Source: Saccharomonospora azurea NA-128 (GTDB lineage: Bacteria; Actinomycetota; Actinomycetes; Mycobacteriales; Pseudonocardiaceae). Taken from it: a stretch of 64,000 nucleotides of DNA. Numbering within the stretch: position 1 is the first letter of the stretch; every line of letters starts with the position of its first letter. The position numbers and the translations under genes are program-made. Shown piece after piece: positions 35,281-44,217 of this stretch. The notes below the pieces were generated by a model. That model saw nothing but the letters and a program-made list of their open reading frames with translations. It was not told the origin of the DNA and did no database searches. The DNA is taken from positions 1,418,900 through 1,482,899 of the forward strand of contig NZ_CM001466.1 of the NCBI RefSeq assembly GCF_000231055.2. Direction: 5' to 3'.

Positions 35281-37340
35281 CGCGCCGCCTCCTTCGCGAC
35301 CAGCGTGAGCACGTCGTACTTGGCCACGGAGTCGCCGGCGGCGTTGGTGACGTCGGCGTCCCACCGCACCTCGCCGTAGTCGGCGTTCTCCCGGGGTGTG
35401 ATCTGCTTGCACGTCAAGGTCACCGTGAGTTCGTCACCCGGCTTGACCGGCGTGAGGAAGCGCAGGTTCTCCAGGCCGTAGTTCGCGAGCACCGGGCCCG
35501 GCTCGGGCGAGACGAACAGGCCCGCCGCGAACGACACGACGAGGTAGCCGTGCGCGACGATGCCGCCGAACAGCGGGTTGGCCGCGGCCGCCGCCTCGTC
35601 GGTGTGGGCGTAGAAGGTGTCGCCGGTGAACTCGGCGAAGTGGGCGACGTCGGAGTCGGTCACGATCCGGGGACCGGCCACCACCGAGTCGCCGATGCGG
35701 AGTTCGGCCAGCGACTTGCGGAACGGGTGCACGCCCTCCGAACGCGGCGCACCCGGCACCCAGCTGTTGCCCACCGCGGTGAGCACCTTGGGGCTGGCCT
35801 GCACGGCCGTGCGCTGCATGTGGTGCAGCACCGCGCGGATGCCGCCCAGCTCCTCGCCGCCACCGGCGCGGCCGGGGCCGCCGTGCACCAGCATCGGCAG
35901 CGGCGAGCCGTGCCCGGTGGACTCCTTGGCGTCGTCGGCGTCGAGCACCAGCATCCGGCCGTGCCACGGCGCGGCGCCGAGCACGACGTCGCGCGCGAAC
36001 TCCGCGTCGCCGGTGACCACCGACCCGACGAGACTGCCCTGCCCGCGTGCCGCGAGCTCCACCACCTGCTCGGCGGAGGTGTACGGGAGCAGCGTCGACA
36101 CGGGGCCGAACGCCTCGACCTCGTGCGGCTCGGCCCGCTGCGGGTCGTCGGCCCGCAGCAGCACCGGAGACAGGAACGCCCCACGCTCCGCGTCGGCACC
36201 GACGACCTCGACGTGGTCGGGATCGCCGAACACGATGCGCCCCGCGTCGCTCAGTGCCTTCAGCGAACGGCGCACCTCCTCACGCTGCTCCAGGCTCGCG
36301 AGCGCGCCCATGCGCACGTCGGGGTTCGAGGGGTCGCCGACGCTGATGCGCGCCAGGCGCTCGCACACCGCTTCCTGCACGTCGTCGAGCAGTTCGGCCG
36401 GGACGAAGGCGCGGCGGATGGCGGTGCACTTCTGCCCCGCCTTCACGGTCATCTCCGTGACGAGCTGCTTGACGTAGAGGTCGAACTCGGCCGTGCCCGG
36501 CGTGGCGTCGGGCCCGAGGATCGAGCAGTTGAGCGAGTCGGCCTCGGCGTTGAACCGCACGGCGTTGCGCACGACGGCCGGGTGCGCGCGCAGCCGCCGA
36601 GCCGTGGCCGCCGAACCGGTGAACGACACCAGATCCTGCTCGGTCACGTGGTCCAGCAGGTCGCCCGCACTGCCGCACACGAGCTGGAGCGACCCCTCGG
36701 GCAACAGCTCCGAGGCGAGCATCAGCTCGACGAGCTTCTCGGTGAGATAGGCCGTCTGGCTCGCGGGCTTGACGAGACTCGGCACTCCGGCGAGGAACGC
36801 GGGTGCGAACTTCTCCAACGGACCCCACACGGGGAAGTTGAAGGCGTTGATCTGCACGGCGACCCCGCGCAGCGGCGTGGCGATGTGCCGTCCCACGAAC
36901 GTGCCGGCCTTGCCCAACGGCTCTACCGCGCCGTCGAGGTACACGGTGTCGTTGGGCAGTTCGCGCCTGCCCTTGCTGGAGTAGGAGAACAGCACGCCGA
37001 TGCCGCCGTCGACGTCGAACATCGAGTCGCCCCGGGTGGCGCCGGTCCTCGCCGACAGCGCGTACAGCTCGTCGCGGTGCTCGCGCAGATGGGAGGCCAG
37101 CGCCTTCAGCAGAGCGGCGCGCTGGTGGAAGGTCAGTTCGCGCAGCGCCGGGCCACCCACCCGCCGGCCGTACTCCAGCGCCCCGCCCATGTCGATGCCC
37201 GTCGAGGAGACGCGCGCGACCTCCTCACCCGTCACCGCGTCGTGCAGGGGCGTTCCCTCGTCGGCGGCGGTGCGCCACTCGCCACCGACGTAGCTGCGCA
37301 ACAGCCGCGTCGACATCGGTGGCGTCGCGTGCCTGCTCAT
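35277..37340 (-). CDS. paaZ: Bifunctional ring-opening enzyme PaaZ (hydratase/dehydrogenase)
   Basis: The 687-residue fusion has an aldehyde dehydrogenase domain (about 10-515, catalytic Cys305 in GQKCTAI and Glu266 in NAEADSLNC) and a C-terminal MaoC-type enoyl hydratase domain (about 545-685, [25 protein letters not shown]). PaaZ hydrolyses oxepin-CoA and oxidises the aldehyde. GAGGAGG precedes the ATG. A PaaR-type box lies 17 nt upstream, so this is the main regulated start of paaZABCDE. Confidence 0.94.
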   Translation of the reverse strand: MSRHATPPMSTRLLRSYVGGEWRTAADEGTPLHDAVTGEEVARVSSTGIDMGGALEYGRRVGGPALRELTFHQRAALLKALASHLREHRDELYALSARTGATRGDSMFDVDGGIGVLFSYSSKGRRELPNDTVYLDGAVEPLGKAGTFVGRHIATPLRGVAVQINAFNFPVWGPLEKFAPAFLAGVPSLVKPASQTAYLTEKLVELMLASELLPEGSLQLVCGSAGDLLDHVTEQDLVSFTGSAATARRLRAHPAVVRNAVRFNAEADSLNCSILGPDATPGTAEFDLYVKQLVTEMTVKAGQKCTAIRRAFVPAELLDDVQEAVCERLARISVGDPSNPDVRMGALASLEQREEVRRSLKALSDAGRIVFGDPDHVEVVGADAERGAFLSPVLLRADDPQRAEPHEVEAFGPVSTLLPYTSAEQVVELAARGQGSLVGSVVTGDAEFARDVVLGAAPWHGRMLVLDADDAKESTGHGSPLPMLVHGGPGRAGGGEELGGIRAVLHHMQRTAVQASPKVLTAVGNSWVPGAPRSEGVHPFRKSLAELRIGDSVVAGPRIVTDSDVAHFAEFTGDTFYAHTDEAAAAANPLFGGIVAHGYLVVSFAAGLFVSPEPGPVLANYGLENLRFLTPVKPGDELTVTLTCKQITPRENADYGEVRWDADVTNAAGDSVAKYDVLTLVAKEAAR

Positions 37341-37356
37341 CGAGCCTCCTCGAATT

Positions 37357-37378
37357 ACCTACCGAACGTTCAGAAAGT
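37357..37378. promoter_or_regulatory. PaaR-type operator upstream of paaZ
   Basis: A 22-bp imperfect palindrome with core ACCGAACGTTC and outer A/T arms ending AGAAAGT. It matches the published Corynebacterium PaaR box pattern as I recall it (ACT-N-ACCG-N2-CG-N2-CGGT-N-AGT) at most fixed positions, with the right half weaker. It lies in the 86-bp gap before paaZ. Confidence 0.7.
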
Positions 37379-37426
37379 GATGGTAGCGCCAAGCCCTCGC
37401 TCAGGGAAGGAGCCGCGACGCCCGAA

Positions 37427-38296
37427 TCAGCTCCAGTCGTGGAAGCCCCGACCGCTCTTGCGCCCGAGCTCCCCCGCCGCGACCTTGTCGCGCAGCAGCT
37501 GCGGCGGAGCGAACCGCTCGCCCAGCGTGGAGTGCAGGTACTCGGCGATCGCGAGCCGCACGTCGAGCCCGACCAGGTCGGTGGACCGCAACGGACCCAT
37601 CGGGTGCCGGTACCCGAGCTCCATCGCGTTGTCGATCGCCTCGGCGTCGGCCACGCCCTCCTCCAGCATCCGGATGGCCTCCAGTCCCAGCAGCACGCCG
37701 AGCCGGCTCGTCGCGAAGCCCGGCGAGTCGTGCACGACGACGTCCGTCTTGCCCAGAGCGCGCACCCACGCGCGCGCCGTGTCCACGACCGACTCGCGCG
37801 TCGCCGGGGCCGTCACCACCTCGACGAGACTCGACGCGGGCACCGGATTGAAGAAGTGCAGCCCGAGGAACCGACCCGGATCGCGCAACGCCGCGCCGAG
37901 CTCCGCAATGGACAGAGAGCTGGTGTTGCTGGCCAGGACCGTGCGCTCGGAGACCACCGCCTCCACCCGGGTGAGCACGTCGACCTTCGACTCCGCCCGC
38001 TCGGGAACCGCCTCGACCACGAGGCCCACCTCCGACGGCAGCCGCCCGAGTTCGGCCACCACGGCCACGCGGTCGAGCACCGCGGACGGCTCCTCGGACA
38101 ACTTCCCGCGGTCGGCCGCCTTGGCGACCCCGGCGGCGACCCGCTCCCGAGCGGCGGCGACGGCGGTGTCGTCGCTTTCGACGACCCACACCTCCGCGCC
38201 GCGGGCAGCGAACACCTGCGCTATCCCGGCACCCATCCGACCGCCGCCGATCACTCCGACAGACCCGGGCAGCGCCGCCGCCTTCTCTGCATCCAC
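37427..38296 (-). CDS. paaH: 3-hydroxyacyl-CoA dehydrogenase, PaaH type
   Basis: A 289-residue stand-alone dehydrogenase: NAD motif GVIGGGRMGAGIAQVF, catalytic segment LGLHFFNPVPASSLVEVV, and a C-terminal dimer domain. It oxidises 3-hydroxyadipyl-CoA in phenylacetate breakdown. The GTG at 38296 has GGAGG upstream. It heads the minus-strand paa genes and is divergent from paaI. Confidence 0.87.
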   Translation of the reverse strand: MDAEKAAALPGSVGVIGGGRMGAGIAQVFAARGAEVWVVESDDTAVAAARERVAAGVAKAADRGKLSEEPSAVLDRVAVVAELGRLPSEVGLVVEAVPERAESKVDVLTRVEAVVSERTVLASNTSSLSIAELGAALRDPGRFLGLHFFNPVPASSLVEVVTAPATRESVVDTARAWVRALGKTDVVVHDSPGFATSRLGVLLGLEAIRMLEEGVADAEAIDNAMELGYRHPMGPLRSTDLVGLDVRLAIAEYLHSTLGERFAPPQLLRDKVAAGELGRKSGRGFHDWS

Positions 38297-38350
38297 CGTG
38301 TCCTCCGACCCTTGACACTCGTTCCCGCGCTGGCTTTACTGAGGCAACCT

Positions 38351-38372
38351 ATTTACCGTCCATTCGGTCAGT
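38351..38372. promoter_or_regulatory. PaaR-type operator between paaH and paaI
   Basis: A 22-bp palindrome with ACCG-N6-CGGT core and flanking ATTT and CAGT. It fits the same 22-bp pattern as the box before paaZ with only two deviations at fixed positions. It lies 21 nt before paaI and 54 nt from paaH, so it can control both directions. Confidence 0.75.
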
Positions 38373-38393
38373 TAGCAAGGCGGTGGGCCTCTC

Positions 38394-38819
38394 GTGGCAG
38401 AACCGAAAGCCGAGATCACGGACGCGACGCAAGCCATGCTCGACTCCGACGTCGCCTCGACCGCACTCGGCATCGCCGTCGACCGAGCCCGCGACGGCCA
38501 TGCGGTCGCCCGGATGCGGATCACCGAGCAGATGGTCAACGGACACGACATCGCCCACGGCGGTTACGTGTTCCTCCTCGCCGACACCGCGTTCGCGTGC
38601 GCGTGCAACAGCTACGGGCCGGTGACGGTCGCGGCGGGAGCCGACATCACCTTCGTGGCCAGTGCCCGGCTCGGTGACGAACTGGTGGCCACCGCCGAGG
38701 AACGCACCCGCTACGGCCGCAACGGCATCTACGACGTCACCGTCCACCGCGAGACAGCCGAAGGGCGCGATGTGATCGCCGAGTTCCGGGGACGCAGCCG
38801 CACGATCGGCTCGAACTGA
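38394..38819 (+). CDS. paaI: PaaI-type hydroxyphenylacetyl-CoA thioesterase
   Basis: A 141-residue hot-dog thioesterase. The active-site motif NGHDIAHGGYVFLLADTAFA is complete. PaaI hydrolyses dead-end ring-hydroxylated CoA esters, so it rescues CoA. GTG start; 19 nt before paaK. Confidence 0.92.
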   Translation: MAEPKAEITDATQAMLDSDVASTALGIAVDRARDGHAVARMRITEQMVNGHDIAHGGYVFLLADTAFACACNSYGPVTVAAGADITFVASARLGDELVATAEERTRYGRNGIYDVTVHRETAEGRDVIAEFRGRSRTIGSN

Positions 38820-38838
38820 CGACACGGAGGAAACCCGC

Positions 38839-40185
38839 ATGACCACCACGCACATCGACGTGCCCCGGGTCCGGCGGCTGGGCCGCGCACCGGCGACGGA
38901 GACGCTCTCCCCCGCCGAGCGGATGGGAACCGACGAACTGCGCGCCCTCCAGTTGGAACGTCTTCAGTGGACACTCCAGCACGCGTATCTCAACGTGCCC
39001 TTCTACCGCAGGAAGTTCGACGAGGCCGGGGTCCATCCCGACGACTGCCGCGAGCTCGCCGACCTCGCGAAGTTCCCGTTCACCACCAAACAGGACCTGC
39101 GGGAGAACTACCCCTACGGCATGTTCGCCGTGCCGCGCGACCGCGTGCGGCGCATCCACGCCTCCAGCGGCACCACGGGCACCCCGACCGTCGTCGGCTA
39201 CACCGAGGACGACCTCGACGTGTGGGCGAACACGGTGGCCCGCTCGATCCGCGCCGCGGGAGGCCGCCCCGGCGACACCATCCACGTCGCCTACGGCTAC
39301 GGGCTGTTCACCGGCGGGCTCGGCGCGCACTACGGCGCGGAGCAGCTCGGCTGCACGGTCGTCCCCGCCTCCGGCGGCATGACCGCCCGCCAGGTGCAGC
39401 TGATCACCGACCTGAAGCCCGAGATCATCATGGTCACGCCGTCGTACATGCTCACCCTGCTCGACGAGTTCGAACGACAGGGCATCGACCCGCGCACCAC
39501 CTCGCTGCGCGTCGGCATCTTCGGCGCCGAACCGTGGACCGAGCAGATGCGCCGCGAGATCGAGGACCGGCTGAACCTCGACGCCGTCGACATCTACGGC
39601 CTGTCCGAGGTGATGGGCCCCGGCGTCGCGCAGGAGTGCGTCGAGACCAAGGACGGCCTGCACGTCTGGGAGGACCACTTCTATCCCGAGATCGTCGACC
39701 CGCTCGACGACGTCGTGCTGTCCGACGGCGACACCGGGGAACTCGTGTTCACCTCGCTCACCAAGCAGGCCATGCCCGTGATCCGGTACCGCACCCGCGA
39801 CCTCACCGCGTTGCGCCCCGGCACCGCGCGCCCGGCGTTCCGCCGCATGGACAAGGTCACCGGCCGCAGCGACGACATGATCATTCTCAGGGGCGTCAAC
39901 GTCTTCCCCACCCAGATCGAGGAGATCGTGCTCGCGACCGAGGGTCTCGCCCCGCACTTCCAGCTCCGGCTGACCCGCAAGGACCGGATGGACCACCTCA
40001 CCGTGGTCGTGGAGGCCGACGTCCACACGCCCACGGACCGCCGTGGCGTGGCGGCGGCCGAGATCGCCGCGCGGGTGAAGGACGGCGTGGGCGTCAGCGT
40101 CGGCGTGGAGATCGTCGACCCCGAGACACTCGAACGTTCCGTGGGCAAGCTCAAGCGCGTCGTCGACCAACGGCCGACCACCTGA
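38839..40185 (+). CDS. paaK: Phenylacetate-CoA ligase
   Basis: A 448-residue adenylate-forming ligase with the P-loop SSGTTGTP (109-116), YGLSEVMGPGV and DMIILRGVNVFPTQIEE. It activates phenylacetate to phenylacetyl-CoA, the first step and the source of the PaaR inducer. GGAGG precedes the ATG. Confidence 0.94.
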   Translation: MTTTHIDVPRVRRLGRAPATETLSPAERMGTDELRALQLERLQWTLQHAYLNVPFYRRKFDEAGVHPDDCRELADLAKFPFTTKQDLRENYPYGMFAVPRDRVRRIHASSGTTGTPTVVGYTEDDLDVWANTVARSIRAAGGRPGDTIHVAYGYGLFTGGLGAHYGAEQLGCTVVPASGGMTARQVQLITDLKPEIIMVTPSYMLTLLDEFERQGIDPRTTSLRVGIFGAEPWTEQMRREIEDRLNLDAVDIYGLSEVMGPGVAQECVETKDGLHVWEDHFYPEIVDPLDDVVLSDGDTGELVFTSLTKQAMPVIRYRTRDLTALRPGTARPAFRRMDKVTGRSDDMIILRGVNVFPTQIEEIVLATEGLAPHFQLRLTRKDRMDHLTVVVEADVHTPTDRRGVAAAEIAARVKDGVGVSVGVEIVDPETLERSVGKLKRVVDQRPTT

Positions 40186-40207
40186 ACGGGCGGAGGATAA
40201 TGGCGAC

Positions 40208-40822
40208 ATGACCACACCGCCGAAGAGGCCCGCCCGGCGGGGCAGGCCGGGATACGACCTCGAGTCACTACTCGCGGTGGCGGTCGAGCTGTTCAACGAG
40301 CGTGGCTACGACGGCACGAGCATGGAGGACCTCTCCCGCAAGCTCGGCATCACGAAGTCCGCCATCTACCACCACGTGCGGAGCAAGGACGAGCTTCTCC
40401 GGCTCGCGGTCAACCGCGGGCTGGACGGCCTGTTCGCCGAGGTGGCCAGGCTCGACGACGTCGAGGGCCGCGCCATCCACAAGCTCGAACACCTGGTCCG
40501 GGCCAGTGTGGTGGTGCTCGTCGACCAACTACCGTTCGTGACGCTGCTGCTGCGGGTGCGCGGCAACAGCAAGGTCGAACGGGACGCCCTCGCCCGCCGC
40601 CGCGAGTTCGACCAGATCGTCAGCGATCTCGTCAGCAAGGCCGCCGCCGACGGCGACCTGCGCCCCGACGTGGATCCGGCCACCTCGGCCCGCCTGCTGT
40701 TCGGCATGGTGAACTCGCTGGTCGAGTGGTACCGCCCACGCGGCGGCGTGAGCGCGGAGGCACTGGCCGACATCGTCGCCACCGTCGCGTTCGACGGGCT
40801 GCGCGTGCGCGCGTCCGACTGA
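40208..40822 (+). CDS. paaR: TetR-family regulator PaaR
   Basis: A 204-residue TetR protein: basic N-terminus, HTH (TSMEDLSRKLGITKSAIYHHVRSKDELL) and a ligand-binding helical domain. It follows paaK by 22 nt and ends 5 nt before a convergent gene. In actinobacteria the phenylacetate repressor is of this type and responds to phenylacetyl-CoA. Two matching boxes in the cluster support this. Confidence 0.87.
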   Translation: MTTPPKRPARRGRPGYDLESLLAVAVELFNERGYDGTSMEDLSRKLGITKSAIYHHVRSKDELLRLAVNRGLDGLFAEVARLDDVEGRAIHKLEHLVRASVVVLVDQLPFVTLLLRVRGNSKVERDALARRREFDQIVSDLVSKAAADGDLRPDVDPATSARLLFGMVNSLVEWYRPRGGVSAEALADIVATVAFDGLRVRASD

Positions 40823-40827
40823 GGCCG

Positions 40828-42024
40828 TCAGTCGGGGAGCCGGAACGCCGACAACGCGTGGCTCACCCCACGGGAGAGCAGTCGGCGATGTGCCCAGCCG
40901 GGCAGCCGGGGCAGCAGTCGCAGAGCCGCCGTGTTGGCCGCGCGATGCAACCGCGACGACGGAATGCCGTTGCGCAGGGCTCTCGGCGCGGCCCCCCTGC
41001 ACGCACGGACGTAGTCGCGAATCTGCGACTGGTAGGCAGCGAACGCGACCGTGTGATCGCCCTTCGCCTCGGCCAGGGCTCGCGCCAGCACATACGCCGA
41101 GACGACGGCGAGCGTCGTGCCTCCTCCGACTGCCGGCCCTGGCGCGAAACCCGCATCGCCGACGAGACCGACGCGCCCGCGTGACCACGTGTCGAGGCGG
41201 ACCTGACTGACGGAGTCGAAGTAGAAGTCGTCGGCGTGCTCCATCGCGTCGAGGAGGTCGGGAATCACCCATCCCTCGCCCGCGTAGGACTCGCGCACGA
41301 ACCGCTGCTGCGTCAGCACGTCGTGATGATCCTGCGGCCCCGGCCCGGATCGGCGGAAGACCAGCACCGCCCGCGCCTGTCCCGTCTGCCGCACCGGGTA
41401 CACCGCCGCCACGCGGTCGATTCCGTTGTAGACGGTCGTTCGATCGGCGAGGGCGAGGTGTCGCGGCACGGAGAACACCGCGAGGTATCCGCCGAGATGA
41501 CGCATGATGCCGTCGGCGTCGCCGAAGGTGAGCCGCCGGACAGCCGAGTGCAGTCCGTCCGCACCGAGCACGAGATCGAACCGCTCGGTGGTCCCGCTGT
41601 CGAACCCGACCTCCACGCCACCGGAGCTCTCCCGCATCGAGCGGATCGCGTCGCCGAAGCGGTGCTCGACGTCGTCACGAACAGCGTCGTGCAGCAGCGT
41701 CACGAGCTCCCCTCGCAGGATCTCCACGTGTCTGTCGTCGGCGAACTCCGGCGTCAGGTCGTCGAACGCGATCTCCACCGTCGACTTGCCGGGCCGCACG
41801 AGCGCCAGCGCGTCGAGCTCGGTCCGCGCCTGGCGCACCGGCGCCTCCAAGCCCATACGAGCGACGACCTCCAGAGCGGGAGCGAACAGGTCCACGGCAT
41901 GGCCGCCCAGAACGACGCGGGGAGCGGTGGTGCGCTCCACGACCACGGGACAGAGCCCGTGCCGATGTAACCAGTACGCCAGGACCGACCCCGCGATCCC
42001 GGCACCCGAGACGAGGATGCGCAC
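40828..42024 (-). CDS. FAD-dependent monooxygenase
   Basis: The 398-residue protein has the FAD motif VSGAGIAGSVLAYWLHRHG, LVLGADGLHSAVRRL and the second FAD motif GRVGLVGDAGFAPGPAVGGG of the PHBH/TetX group. It is divergent from a TetR gene with tandem operators between. Such single pairs often modify or inactivate an aromatic drug or metabolite. Substrate unknown. Confidence 0.85.
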   Translation of the reverse strand: MRILVSGAGIAGSVLAYWLHRHGLCPVVVERTTAPRVVLGGHAVDLFAPALEVVARMGLEAPVRQARTELDALALVRPGKSTVEIAFDDLTPEFADDRHVEILRGELVTLLHDAVRDDVEHRFGDAIRSMRESSGGVEVGFDSGTTERFDLVLGADGLHSAVRRLTFGDADGIMRHLGGYLAVFSVPRHLALADRTTVYNGIDRVAAVYPVRQTGQARAVLVFRRSGPGPQDHHDVLTQQRFVRESYAGEGWVIPDLLDAMEHADDFYFDSVSQVRLDTWSRGRVGLVGDAGFAPGPAVGGGTTLAVVSAYVLARALAEAKGDHTVAFAAYQSQIRDYVRACRGAAPRALRNGIPSSRLHRAANTAALRLLPRLPGWAHRRLLSRGVSHALSAFRLPD

Positions 42025-42036
42025 GATGCCCCTTCG

Positions 42037-42081
42037 TTTACTTACCGGAAGGTAAGCGAGTTTACCTACCGGTCGGTCAAA
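42037..42081. promoter_or_regulatory. Tandem TetR operators
   Basis: CTTACC-GGAA-GGTAAG (42041-42056) is a perfect inverted repeat. A second related copy, TTTACCTACCGG-N2-GGT, starts 24 bp further at 42061. Two sites fill the 73-bp gap between the monooxygenase and TetR genes, so both promoters are probably blocked together. Confidence 0.7.
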
Positions 42082-42097
42082 GCGCTAGGGTGTCGTC

Positions 42098-42655
42098 GTG
42101 CCCCGACCGAGAACCAGCGAGACTCGCGAACGCATCCGAGCCGCAGCGCTGGAGTTGTTCACGCGCCACGGCATCCGGCAGACCAGCCTGCGGCAGATCG
42201 CCGAGCACCTCGGCCTGACCAAGCCCGCGCTCTACTACCACTTCGCCTCGCGTGACGACCTCGTCGTCAGTCTGGTCCAGCCCCTCGTCGACGACGTCGA
42301 ATCGCTGCTCGCCGACGACGAGCAGACCGCGCCTTCGACGCCACGCGAGCTTCTGGGGCGGTACTTCGACATCTCTTATCGGCACCGCACCGTGACGGCG
42401 CTGCTGCTGCGCGACCTCGGGGCGCTGAGCGAGCTGGGCATCGTGGACCGCATCCTCGGCTGGCGCTTCCGTCTGGTGGAGCTGCTCGCCGGTCGCGACG
42501 CCAGCGTCGCCGACCGGGCTCGCGCGCTCGTCGCGCTGGGCGGACTCGGTGACTGCCTGGTGCTGCTCGGCGACACACCGGTGGAGACGCTGCGACCCGC
42601 CGCCCTCGACGCGGCCTGTTCCGCGCTCGGTCCCCTCGCGGACCGACAACCCTGA
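42098..42655 (+). CDS. TetR-family regulator
   Basis: A 185-residue TetR protein with HTH TSLRQIAEHLGLTKPALYYHFASRDDLV. The GTG at 42098 directly follows the tandem operators. It most likely represses itself and the divergent FAD monooxygenase. Confidence 0.86.
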   Translation: MPRPRTSETRERIRAAALELFTRHGIRQTSLRQIAEHLGLTKPALYYHFASRDDLVVSLVQPLVDDVESLLADDEQTAPSTPRELLGRYFDISYRHRTVTALLLRDLGALSELGIVDRILGWRFRLVELLAGRDASVADRARALVALGGLGDCLVLLGDTPVETLRPAALDAACSALGPLADRQP

Positions 42656-42751
42656 CGCCGCAGCGTCGATTCCCTACTCCCGTCGGTTCCGCAACCGACA
42701 CCGGCCACCCATGATCGAGGCGCCCGGGACCCGGCCGAAAGGAGTACGCCC

Positions 42752-43378
42752 GTGCGTCGTCTCGCCGCGGCGGTCGCCGGCGCGACCGTCCTCGCCAGCG
42801 CACTGCTCACCGCCCCGCCCGCCGCCGCCTACCCGCCCACGCCACCCGACGAGTCCACCGCCCGCGCGAACCTGGCTCAGCTCACCGTGGCGCCGGACGG
42901 CTCCATGGACGGCTACGACCGGGAGAAGTTCCCGCACTGGTCGCCGCAGGACGGCAACTGCAACACCCGCGAGACCGTGCTCGTGCGCGACGGCTCGGAC
43001 GTCGTCGTCGACAACGCGTGCGAGCCGACGTCCGGCAGCTGGTACAGCGTCTACGACGGGGTCTGGGTCGGCGACGACTCCGACGTGCACATCGACCACG
43101 TCGTCCCGCTCGCCGAGGCGTGGCGCACCGGCGCCCGCGACTGGAGCGAGAGCAGGCGTGAGGCGTTCGCCAACGACCTCGGCTCGCAGCAGCTCATCGC
43201 GGTCTCCGGATCCAGCAACACGTCCAAGGGCGACAAGGCGCCGGAGGACTGGAAACCCGAGAACACCGGCTACTGGTGCATGTACGCGCGTTCGTGGATC
43301 AACGTCAAGCACACCTACGACCTCACGGTGTCCGACGCCGAGGTGACCGCGCTGGAGGAGATGCTCGACGCCTGCTGA
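42752..43378 (+). CDS. Secreted HNH-type nuclease
   Basis: The 208-residue protein has a Sec signal (about 1-26, ending PPAAAY). The mature part shows the HNH/DUF1524-like motif DVHIDHVVPLAEAW with downstream NTSKGDKAPEDW and two Cys that may form a disulphide (NACEPT, YWCMYA). The family covers extracellular nucleases of actinomycetes. GTG start after AAAGGAG. Confidence 0.83.
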   Translation: MRRLAAAVAGATVLASALLTAPPAAAYPPTPPDESTARANLAQLTVAPDGSMDGYDREKFPHWSPQDGNCNTRETVLVRDGSDVVVDNACEPTSGSWYSVYDGVWVGDDSDVHIDHVVPLAEAWRTGARDWSESRREAFANDLGSQQLIAVSGSSNTSKGDKAPEDWKPENTGYWCMYARSWINVKHTYDLTVSDAEVTALEEMLDAC

Positions 43379-43472
43379 GCCGATCTCGCTCAGGACGCCC
43401 CACGAACGGCGGTGGCTTCCTAGAATGCCGGGGACGTGCCGGAATCGGCACGCCCGGCTTCTGGGGAGGAAC

Positions 43473-43994
43473 GTGGACTTCCACAAGTCGAGACTCCTGA
43501 CCTGGGTCTCGCTGGCCATGATCGTGGTCGGCGCCGTCGGATCCGTGTTGTTCGTCGGCTGGTTGCTGGGCGAGGGCGGACGCCGCACGAGCGTGGTGTT
43601 GATCGTCTGCCCGTTCATCCTGCTCATCGGCCTGCTCGGGTTGGTGACCACGGTGGTGCCGCTGAGGTTCCGCGTCGACGACTACGGCATCCGAGTGCGC
43701 AACCGGCGGGAGCGGGTCGACCTGCCGGGCACGGTGCCGTGGCAGGCATTCGAGGCGATCACGCTCGAACACAAGCCGGACGAACAGGACAAGGACCCCT
43801 ACGTCGTGGTCTGGCCCCGAGACCCGATCCCCGGACTGCCGCAGGATCGCGCGATCCGCCGCGGCCACGCCGCCGGTTTCCCCGTGGTGCAGGTCGGCGA
43901 CCTCGTCGAATCCGCCGACCACGTGGCGCAGGCCCTCCGCCACTACGCCGGACCACTGTTCCGGGACGAACGGCGACCGGTCCCGAACGGATAG
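43473..43994 (+). CDS. PH-domain-like membrane protein
   Basis: A 173-residue protein with two N-terminal TM helices (about 8-55) and a C-terminal bacterial PH-like domain (VPLRFRVDDYGIRVRNRRERVDLPGTVPWQAFEAITLEHKPDEQ). GGGGAGG precedes the GTG. Function unknown. Confidence 0.65.
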   Translation: MDFHKSRLLTWVSLAMIVVGAVGSVLFVGWLLGEGGRRTSVVLIVCPFILLIGLLGLVTTVVPLRFRVDDYGIRVRNRRERVDLPGTVPWQAFEAITLEHKPDEQDKDPYVVVWPRDPIPGLPQDRAIRRGHAAGFPVVQVGDLVESADHVAQALRHYAGPLFRDERRPVPNG

Positions 43995-44217
43995 CGGGTC
44001 GGCTAGCCGCTGCGTGCGGGCACTGTCAACGGGAACTGGCGAAGGTCCTCCGTCAAGATCAGCCGACTCACCCACCTCGACCAGGCACCGCAACAACTAC
44101 GCCTGGAGTCGACACACAGCGTCAACGGACACCTCATGTCATCGACCCGCACGGACGATGACGCCTCACTCCTCCCGCTCCACCATCGAATTGTCACAGT
44201 GGAGAGGAAGGTCTGGC

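Noticed and set aside
35550-38315. 921-codon open frame on the plus strand
   Set aside because: Antisense to paaZ and paaH, which have full domain support.
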